23,143 bases of DNA from DATEJJ01 sp039649115 (GTDB lineage Bacteria > Actinomycetota > Actinomycetes > Mycobacteriales > Micromonosporaceae). The DNA lies in the NCBI GenBank assembly GCA_039649115.1, contig JBBWZQ010000014.1, forward strand, positions 1 to 23,143, given 5' to 3'. Under the pieces are notes generated by a model that ran no database searches, was not told where the DNA came from, and saw nothing but the letters and a program-made list of their open reading frames with translations. Positions 17,016-23,143 of the stretch are shown here, piece by piece (within the stretch, counting starts at the first letter, position 1; each line of letters starts with the position of its first letter). Position numbers and translations under genes: made by a program.

Positions 17016-18529
17016 GCTCTCCTCCATTGGCGGCCGTCGCGGGCGAGCAGCTCGTCCGCGGCGCGCGGCCCCCATTCGCCCGCGCGGTACAGCTCGGGCG
17101 TGGTGCCCGCCCACGCGGCCTCCAGCGGGTCCACCACCCGCCAGCTCTGCTCCACCTCGGCGGCATCCGGGAAGAGGGTGCGGTCGCCGATGAGCACGTC
17201 GAGGATGAGCCGCTCGTACGCCTCGGGGGAGGAGTCGGTGAACGCCTCGCCGTACTGGAAGTCCATCGTGATGTCCCGGACCTCCATCGCGGTGCCGGGC
17301 ACCTTCGAGCCGAACTTCAGCGTCACGCCCTCGTCCGGCTGCACCCGGATCACCAGCTGGTTGTTGCCCAGCATCTCCACGTCGGCCTGGTGGAACGGCA
17401 GGTGCGGGGCCTTCTCGAAGAGCACGGCGACCTCGGTCACCCGCCGGGGGAGGCGCTTGCCGGCGCGCACGTAGAACGGTACGCCCGCCCAGCGGCGGTT
17501 CTGGATGCCCAGCTTGACGGCCACGTAGGTCTCGGTCTTCGAGTCCGCGGGCACGCCCTTCTCCTCCAGGTACCCCGGGGCCCGCTCGCCCGCGACCCAG
17601 CCGGCCAGGTACTGGCCCCGGACGGTGTCGGCGAGGACGTCCACGGGGAGCGAGATCGCCCGCAGCACCTTGAGCTTCTCGGTGCGGATCTCGGACGCGT
17701 CGAAGCTGGTCGGCTCCTCCATGGCGATCATCGCCAGCAACTGCAGCAGGTGGTTCTGCAGCACGTCACGGGCGGTACCGGTGACGTCGTAGAACGCCGC
17801 CCGGCTGCCGATGCCCACGTCCTCGGCCATCGTGATCTGCACCGAGTCCACGTACCGGGAGTTCCACACCGGCTCGAACAGGTTGTTGGCGAAGCGCAGG
17901 GCCAGGATGTTCTGCACCGTCTCCTTGCCGAGGTAGTGGTCGATGCGGAACACGTCGTTGGCGGTGAAGACGTCGTCGACCAGGTCGTTGAGTTGCTTGG
18001 CGGACTCCAGGTCGGTGCCGAACGGCTTCTCCACCACCACCCGCCGCCAGCCGCCCGACTTCTCGTTGTCGGCCATGCCGGTGCGGGCCAGTTGCTTGAG
18101 CACGGTCGGGAAGGCGGCCGGCGGGATCGACAGGTAGAACGCCGCGTTGCCGTGGATGCCGTGCGTGGTGCGCAGGTCGTCGAGGGTCTGGGCGAGCAGG
18201 TCGAAGGCCCCGTCGTCGTCGAACGCGCCGGGGACGAACTTGATGCTGCCGGCCAGCCGCGCCCACACCTCGTCGCGCCAGGGGGTGCGCGCGTGGTCCT
18301 GGGCCGAGGTGCGGGCCAGCGCCTCGAAGTCGCCGTCGCCCCAGTCGCGTCGGGCGAAGCCGAGCACGACGAAGCCGGAGGGCAGCATGCCCCGGTTGGC
18401 GAGGTCGTAGATGGCGGGGATCAGCTTCTTGCGCGCGAGGTCTCCGGTGACGCCGAAGATGACCAGCGCGCACGGTTCGGGGATCCGGGGCAGGCGCCGG
18501 TCCTGCGGATCCCGTAGCGGGTTACTCAC
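17012..18529 (-). CDS. zwf: Glucose-6-phosphate 1-dehydrogenase
   Basis: Oxidises glucose-6-phosphate to 6-phosphogluconolactone with NADP, the committed NADPH-producing step; 505 aa. The coenzyme loop FGVTGDLARKK (25-35) is near the N-terminus, EKPFG at 167-171, and the active-site signature RIDHYLGKE at 195-203 carries the catalytic D197/H198 pair and K202. Later blocks such as FYVRAGKRLPRR are also typical. GTG 18529 has GGAGG six bases upstream and overlaps the pgi stop by 4 nt (GTGA), so the much longer open frame extending toward 19123 is not coding. The stop overlaps the opcA ATG. Confidence 0.96.
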   Translation of the reverse strand: MSNPLRDPQDRRLPRIPEPCALVIFGVTGDLARKKLIPAIYDLANRGMLPSGFVVLGFARRDWGDGDFEALARTSAQDHARTPWRDEVWARLAGSIKFVPGAFDDDGAFDLLAQTLDDLRTTHGIHGNAAFYLSIPPAAFPTVLKQLARTGMADNEKSGGWRRVVVEKPFGTDLESAKQLNDLVDDVFTANDVFRIDHYLGKETVQNILALRFANNLFEPVWNSRYVDSVQITMAEDVGIGSRAAFYDVTGTARDVLQNHLLQLLAMIAMEEPTSFDASEIRTEKLKVLRAISLPVDVLADTVRGQYLAGWVAGERAPGYLEEKGVPADSKTETYVAVKLGIQNRRWAGVPFYVRAGKRLPRRVTEVAVLFEKAPHLPFHQADVEMLGNNQLVIRVQPDEGVTLKFGSKVPGTAMEVRDITMDFQYGEAFTDSSPEAYERLILDVLIGDRTLFPDAAEVEQSWRVVDPLEAAWAGTTPELYRAGEWGPRAADELLARDGRQWRRA

Positions 18530-20166
18530 GCGTCGCCTCCGAGTGTGCGGGCGGCTGCCAGGAGCTGGGCGATGCCGAGCGCCCTGTTGGTCAGGTGCAG
18601 GTGGAGCAGGGGCCGGCCGCGGTCGCGCAGCGCCTCGCGGTCGCCCGCGGCCTGGGCGGCCTGCAGGACGCCGAAGGTGTACGGCTGCCCGGGCACCGGC
18701 AGGTCCTCGACCACCGCGCCGGTGACCTGCAGGAACGAGCCGACCTGCGGTCCACCCTTGTGGTACTGGCCGGTCGAGTGCAGGAAGCGCGGTCCCCAGC
18801 CGAAGGTCACCGCCCGGTCGCCACCCGCCGCCGCGAGCAGTGCCCGGAGGGCTGCCAGGTGCGAGTCGGCGAACCGGTCGAGGTAGGCCATCACGGCCAG
18901 GTACCCGTCGGTCGCGACCTCGTTCACGAGCAGCACCAGGGCGTGCACCACGCTCGTCCCCGGGCCGTACCCGACGATCGCGCCGTCCACAAAGGACGGT
19001 GTCTCCTCGGGCGGGCCCGACGCCAGGATGTGCTGGGTGTTCTCCTTCGACTCGGTCACGTTGGGCTGGTCGAACGGGTTGACGCCGAGCACCCGGCCGG
19101 CGATCGCGGTCGCGAATTCCCAAGCCAGGAACTGCGCGCCGAGCGGACCGTTGACCGCGAGGTGCGGGGTGATGCCGCCACCCGGTACCCCGCCGGGGGC
19201 CAGCGCACCGCCGGTCGTGACGGTCAGCACGTCCACGGCCGCCGCGCCCGGTGCCTCGGGCGACTCGACCACGACCGGCAGGATCCCCTTGCCCTCCTTG
19301 CCGGTCGACTCGGCGATGAGCTGCTCGGCCCAGTCGCCCAGCCCGGTGATGCCGGTGCCGTCGTCGACCAGCGCCACCTTGTCCCGACCATCGGTCACGG
19401 CGGCGGCGCCGAGTGCCGCGCCCAGGGCGAGGCCCGGGTTGTCCTTGTCCCCGTCCAGCGTGCCGAACAGCGCCTCGGCCTGGTCCAGCAGTTCGGCCAC
19501 GTCGACGCCGGCGAGGGCGGCGGGTACCAGCCCGAAGGCGGTCAGCGCGGAGTACCGGCCGCCCACCTCGGGGTCGGCGAGGATCACGGTGGCGCCCATC
19601 TCGACCGCGACCGCCTCCAGCGGCGAACCCGGGTCGGTCACGATGACGAAGCGCCGCCCGGCCTCGGCCGCGGTGAGCCCGGCGTCGAGGAAGGCCTGCA
19701 GGTACGCCCGGCGGTGGCTGTCGGTCTCCACAGTGGACCCGGACTTGCTGGAGACCACGACCACGGTGCGGTCCAGCCGGTCGAGCAGCGCGCCGCGCAC
19801 CTGGCCCGGATCGGTGGTGTCCAGCACCGTCAGCTCCTTGCCGAGGGTACGGGCGATCACCTCAGGCGCCAGCGACGAGCCGCCCATGCCGGCCAGCACC
19901 ACGTGGTCCAGGTCGGCCAGTTCGGTGCGCAGTTCGGCGAGGCGGGGGAGCAGGTCGCGGCCGCGGCGGAAGGTGTCGACCCAGCCGAGCCGGGCGCGCG
20001 CCGCCGGCTCGGCCGCCGGACCCCAGAGCGTCGGGTCCTTCGCGACCAGCAGGCCGGGCACGCCGGCCTCGACGAGCGCGGCCCGCACCTCGGCCGCACC
20101 CGGTACCGAGCCGGCACCGGAGACGGCCAGTCCACCGGCCGCCTCCACGTCGCCGACAAGGCTCAC
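18526..20166 (-). CDS. pgi: Glucose-6-phosphate isomerase
   Basis: Interconverts glucose-6-phosphate and fructose-6-phosphate; 546 aa, with two sugar-isomerase (SIS) domains. Phosphosugar-binding segments are GMGGSS (93-98) and SSKSGSTVET (139-148). Further on come NPFDQPNVTESKENT and STGQYHKGGP, the latter with the conserved His and Lys near the active site. This is the form found beside tal in actinomycetes and some other bacteria, distinct from the enteric type. The GTG start overlaps the tal stop by 4 nt (GTGA), and the pgi stop overlaps zwf. Its place between tal and zwf suggests it recycles fructose-6-phosphate made by transketolase/transaldolase into the oxidative branch. Carries the third copy of the CCACAGTGGAC word. 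Confidence 0.95.
   Translation of the reverse strand: MSLVGDVEAAGGLAVSGAGSVPGAAEVRAALVEAGVPGLLVAKDPTLWGPAAEPAARARLGWVDTFRRGRDLLPRLAELRTELADLDHVVLAGMGGSSLAPEVIARTLGKELTVLDTTDPGQVRGALLDRLDRTVVVVSSKSGSTVETDSHRRAYLQAFLDAGLTAAEAGRRFVIVTDPGSPLEAVAVEMGATVILADPEVGGRYSALTAFGLVPAALAGVDVAELLDQAEALFGTLDGDKDNPGLALGAALGAAAVTDGRDKVALVDDGTGITGLGDWAEQLIAESTGKEGKGILPVVVESPEAPGAAAVDVLTVTTGGALAPGGVPGGGITPHLAVNGPLGAQFLAWEFATAIAGRVLGVNPFDQPNVTESKENTQHILASGPPEETPSFVDGAIVGYGPGTSVVHALVLLVNEVATDGYLAVMAYLDRFADSHLAALRALLAAAGGDRAVTFGWGPRFLHSTGQYHKGGPQVGSFLQVTGAVVEDLPVPGQPYTFGVLQAAQAAGDREALRDRGRPLLHLHLTNRALGIAQLLAAARTLGGDA
19728..19738. repeat. Repeated word CCACAGTGGAC, copy 3
   Basis: Third exact copy, inside pgi, and followed by CC as at copy 2. 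On the coding strand it reads Gly-Ser-Thr-Val using an ACT threonine codon, within the SGSTVET phosphosugar loop. Conservation of that loop could partly explain this copy. Confidence 0.7.
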
Positions 20167-21269
20167 TTCACGGCCCCGAGCTGCTTGTCCACCGAGGACA
20201 CCAGCTCCACCCAGCTTGCCTCGAACTTCTGCACGCCCTCCCGCTCCAGCGTGTCGACCACGTCGTCGTACCCGATGCCCAGCGCGGCGAGGTCGTCGAG
20301 CACCTGCTGCGCCTCGCCGTACGCGCCGGTCACCGTGTCCGGCTTGACCACGCCGTGATCGGCGAACGCGTGGATGGTGGCCTCCGGCATCGTGTTGACG
20401 ACGCCCGGCGCGATCAGGTCCTCGACGTACATGACGTCACGGTAGGACGGGTTCTTCGTGGACGTGGAGGCCCACAGGGGACGCTGCGGGTGCGCTCCCG
20501 CGTCGGCCAGCGCCTGCCACCGGTCACCGGCGAAGACCTGCTCGTAGCGCTGGTATGCCAGGCGGGCGTTGGCGATGGCGGCCTTGCCGTGCAGCGCCTG
20601 TGCCTCGGGGGTGCCGATCTTGTCAAGCCGCTTGTCCACCTCGGTGTCCACTCTGGACACGAAGAAGCTGGCCACCGAACCGATCTTGGCGAGGTTGTGC
20701 CCGTTGGCCTTCGCCTGCTCCAGGCCGGCGAGGAACGCGTCCATCACCTGCGCGTACCGCTCCAGCGAGAAGATCAGGGTGACGTTCACGCTGATCCCGG
20801 CGGCGAGGGTCGCGGTGATCGCGGGCAGCCCGGCCTCGGTCGCTGGGATCTTGATGAACAGGTTCTCCCGATCCACCAGCCACCACAGCTGCCTGGCCTC
20901 GGCGGTCGTCTTCTCGGTCTGGTACGCCACCCGCGGGTCCACCTCGATCGAGACGCGCCCGTCCACGCCGTGCGAGGCGTCGTACGCCGGGCGCATCACG
21001 TCGCACGCCCAGCGCACGTCGTACGTGGTGATCATGCGGGTCGCCTCGTCGACGGTCACCCCGCGGACCGTCAGGTCCCTGAGCTGGTCCGCGTAGTCGT
21101 CGAGAGCCTCCAGCGCCTTGGCGAAGATGGTCGGGTTGCTCGTCACGCCCACCACGTGCTGCTGTCGGCGCAGTGCGTCCAGACCGCCGGATGCCAGTCG
21201 CTGCCGGGAGATGTCGTCGAGCCAGACCGCCACGCCCGCGGCGGACAGCTCAGCCAGTCTGTCAGTCAT
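20163..21269 (-). CDS. tal: Transaldolase
   Basis: Transfers a dihydroxyacetone unit from sedoheptulose-7-phosphate to glyceraldehyde-3-phosphate in the non-oxidative pentose phosphate pathway; 368 aa, the longer actinobacterial type. TSNPTIFAKA (43-52) near the N-terminus and NLFIKIPATEAG (136-147) are present; K140 is the Schiff-base lysine. Further motifs are NVTLIFSLERY and LWASTSTKNPSY. ATG 21269 has GAGGGAG upstream, and 11 bp separate it from the tkt stop. The stop overlaps the pgi GTG by 4 nt. Confidence 0.96.
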   Translation of the reverse strand: MTDRLAELSAAGVAVWLDDISRQRLASGGLDALRRQQHVVGVTSNPTIFAKALEALDDYADQLRDLTVRGVTVDEATRMITTYDVRWACDVMRPAYDASHGVDGRVSIEVDPRVAYQTEKTTAEARQLWWLVDRENLFIKIPATEAGLPAITATLAAGISVNVTLIFSLERYAQVMDAFLAGLEQAKANGHNLAKIGSVASFFVSRVDTEVDKRLDKIGTPEAQALHGKAAIANARLAYQRYEQVFAGDRWQALADAGAHPQRPLWASTSTKNPSYRDVMYVEDLIAPGVVNTMPEATIHAFADHGVVKPDTVTGAYGEAQQVLDDLAALGIGYDDVVDTLEREGVQKFEASWVELVSSVDKQLGAVK

Positions 21270-21280
21270 GTCGCGCTCCC

Positions 21281-23143
21281 TCAGTTGCCCGTGGTGGAAC
21301 CCTTGACCGCGCCGGCGCGGGACAGCGAGGCGCGCGCCGCCGCCGCCACCCGGTCCGCGGTGAACCCGAACTGTTCAAAGATGATCTGGTACGGCGCGCT
21401 GGCACCGTAGTGCTCCAGGCTGACGCACTCGCCTGCCTCGCCGACCAGGTCCCGCCAGGACATCGCGATGCCCGCCTCCACGCTGACCCGGGCCTTCACC
21501 TCGGGCGGCAGCACCGACTGCCGGTATGCCGGCTCCTGCGCGTCGAACCACTCCCGGCACGGCATCGAGACGACCCGGGTGGCCACCCCGTCGGCCTGCA
21601 GCCGCTCCCGGGCGGTCAGTGCCAGCGACACCTCGGACCCGGTCGCGATCAGGATGACGGCCGGCTGCCCGCCGTCCGCGTCGGCCAGCACGTACCCGCC
21701 GCGCGCCACGCCGTCGGCGCCGGCCAGCGTCGAGCGGTCCAGGACGGGCAGGTTCTGCCTGGTCAGGCACAGCGCGGTGGGCCGGTCGGTGTGCTCGAGG
21801 GCGAGCCGCCAGGCCCAGGCGGTCTCGTTGGCGTCGCCCGGGCGCACCACGTCCAGGCCGGGGATGGCGCGCAGCGTGGTGAGGTGCTCGACCGGCTGGT
21901 GCGTCGGTCCGTCCTCGCCCAGGCCGATCGAGTCGTGCGTCCAGACGTAGATGACGGGCAGCTTCATCAGCGCGGCGAGGCGCACCGGCGGTCGCATGTA
22001 GTCGCTGAAGACGAGGAAGGTGCCGCCGTACGGGCGGGTGCCGCCGTGCAGCACGATGCCGTTGAGGATGGCGCCCATGCCGTGCTCGCGGATGCCGAAG
22101 TGCAGGGTGCGCCCGTACCAGTCGCCCGGGAAGGCCTTGGTGGCGTGCTCGGGTGGCAGGAACGACGGCTCGCTCTCCATCGTCGTGTTGTTGCTCTCCG
22201 CCAGGTCGGCCGAGCCGCCCCACAGTTCCGGGAGTACCGGCGCGAGCGCCTCCAGCACCTCGCCGGAGGCCTTGCGCGTCGCCATCCCCTTGGCACTGGG
22301 CGGGAACTCCGGCAGCGCCGCGGTCCACCCCTCGGGCAGGGCGCGGACGGCCATCCGGTCGAACAGCGCCGTACGCTCCGGATTGGCCTGTGCCCACGCC
22401 GCGAACCCCCGCTGCCACGCCTCGTGCTCGGCGCGGCCCCGCCCGACCGCTTCGCGGGTGTGCGCCAGCACCTCGTCGGACACCTCGAAGGAGCGGTCCG
22501 GGGCGAAGCCGAGGATCTCCTTGGTGGCGGCCACCTCGCCGGCGCCCAGCGCGGAGCCGTGCGCCTTGCCGGTGTTCTGCTTGGTCGGGGCCGGCCAGGC
22601 GATGATGGTGCGCAGGTTGATGAACGACGGCCGGCCGGTCTCCGCCTTCGCCGCGAGCAGCGCCTCGTAGAGCGCCGGCACGTCCTCGTGGTACTCGTGG
22701 TCGGCACGCCAGTTCACGTGCTGCACGTGCCAGCCGTACGCGGCGTACCGGGCGGCGACGTCCTCGGACTTGGCGACCGAGGTGTCGTCCTCGATGGAGA
22801 TGGAGTTGTCGTCGTAGATGAGGACCAGGTTGCCCAGCTTCTGGTGTGCGGCAAGCGAGCTGACCTCGTGTGAGATGCCTTCCTCGATGTCGCCGTCCGA
22901 GCAGATGACGAAGATGTGGTGGTCGAAGAGGCTCTCGCCGGTCGGCGACTCGGGATCGAACAGCCCGCGCTCGCGCCGGCTGGCCATGGCCATGCCGACC
23001 GCGTTGCCGAGGCCCTGCCCCAGCGGGCCGGTCGTGGTCTCCACGCCCCGGGTGTGGCCGTGCTCGGGGTGGCCGGGGGTGAGCGACCCCCACTGCCGCA
23101 GTGCCTGCAGGTCTTCGAGGCTGAGACCGTAGCCGGACAGGTA
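21281..23143 (-). CDS. tkt: Transketolase (5' end outside the window)
   Basis: Thiamine-diphosphate enzyme moving two-carbon units between sugar phosphates. The frame is open to the window edge (620 codons), and about 80-90 N-terminal residues are missing compared with the usual 700. Visible are the LTPGHPEHGHTRGVETTTGP-like substrate/cofactor segment just inside the edge, the diphosphate-binding CSDGDIEEGISHE...YDDNSISI motif, FGIREHGMGAI with the catalytic Glu, and THDSIGLGEDGPTHQP. The GTG at 23044 is internal to this conserved region and is not the start. It is the promoter-proximal gene seen of tkt-tal-pgi-zwf-opcA-pgl, so the operon promoter probably lies beyond the window. Confidence 0.96.
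   Translation of the reverse strand, partial: YLSGYGLSLEDLQALRQWGSLTPGHPEHGHTRGVETTTGPLGQGLGNAVGMAMASRRERGLFDPESPTGESLFDHHIFVICSDGDIEEGISHEVSSLAAHQKLGNLVLIYDDNSISIEDDTSVAKSEDVAARYAAYGWHVQHVNWRADHEYHEDVPALYEALLAAKAETGRPSFINLRTIIAWPAPTKQNTGKAHGSALGAGEVAATKEILGFAPDRSFEVSDEVLAHTREAVGRGRAEHEAWQRGFAAWAQANPERTALFDRMAVRALPEGWTAALPEFPPSAKGMATRKASGEVLEALAPVLPELWGGSADLAESNNTTMESEPSFLPPEHATKAFPGDWYGRTLHFGIREHGMGAILNGIVLHGGTRPYGGTFLVFSDYMRPPVRLAALMKLPVIYVWTHDSIGLGEDGPTHQPVEHLTTLRAIPGLDVVRPGDANETAWAWRLALEHTDRPTALCLTRQNLPVLDRSTLAGADGVARGGYVLADADGGQPAVILIATGSEVSLALTARERLQADGVATRVVSMPCREWFDAQEPAYRQSVLPPEVKARVSVEAGIAMSWRDLVGEAGECVSLEHYGASAPYQIIFEQFGFTADRVAAAARASLSRAGAVKGSTTGN

Noticed and set aside
17016..17114. 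Upstream extension of opcA to 17114
   Set aside because: It would overlap zwf by about 100 bp; the GGAGGAG and ATGA overlap fix the start at 17015.
20646..20658. GTCCACTCTGGAC as a fourth copy of the repeated word
   Set aside because: It differs at one central base; kept only as a near-miss.
22945..23044. GTG 23044 as the start of tkt
   Set aside because: The frame stays open to the window edge and the residues before it are conserved transketolase sequence.

Overview
The window is GC-rich chromosomal DNA from a mycelial, mycothiol-making actinomycete. WhiA, a Streptomyces-type RbpA, OpcA, a mycothiol-dependent isomerase-family protein and a Rieske lipoprotein all point to Actinomycetes. 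Gene order and the pgi-containing pentose-phosphate operon suggest Micromonosporaceae (Micromonospora/Actinoplanes-like), but that family call is an inference. Eighteen protein genes fill almost all of the sequence. I see no tRNA, rRNA, CRISPR array, insertion sequence or prophage, and no gene-free stretch exceeds about 250 bp.

Layout. (1) 8-1369, minus strand: a two-gene unit of a mycothiol-dependent maleylpyruvate isomerase family protein followed by an MBL-fold hydrolase. (2) 1454-2563, plus: rsgA, divergent from that unit. (3) 2733-8325, plus: uvrA, a Tat-exported Rieske lipoprotein and uvrC, so two of the three excision-repair nuclease genes flank an unrelated redox lipoprotein. (4) 8351-11254, plus: the conserved rapZ-yvcK-whiA trio. 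(5) 11324-14309, plus: the glycolytic operon gap-pgk-tpiA, coupled through stop/start overlaps, then secG. (6) 14876-15217, plus: rbpA, preceded by the longest intergenic region (247 bp), which carries a likely terminator, a promoter-like sequence and a leader hairpin. (7) 15241-23143, minus: the convergent operon tkt(partial)-tal-pgi-zwf-opcA-pgl, where four of the five junctions are 4-nt GTGA/ATGA overlaps.

How the genes work together. gap-pgk-tpiA runs lower glycolysis. The opposing operon supplies the NADPH-generating entry of the pentose phosphate pathway (zwf, its partner opcA, pgl) and the carbon-rearranging enzymes (tkt, tal). The embedded pgi can return fructose-6-phosphate to glucose-6-phosphate, which suits cyclic NADPH production. 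RapZ, YvcK and WhiA belong to cell-envelope and developmental control. RbpA stabilises RNA polymerase holoenzyme with principal-type sigma factors.

The region is mostly housekeeping and I found no convincing undescribed multi-gene system. The best non-obvious signals are these: matching RecA-independent DNA-damage (RecA-NDp/PafBC-type) promoter motifs upstream of both uvrA and uvrC, with uvrC predicted to be leaderless; a repeated 11-bp near-palindromic word, CCACAGTGGAC, inside three unrelated genes; two perfect tandem duplications lying exactly on stop codons (rsgA, rbpA); and a hairpin at the predicted 5' end of the rbpA message.
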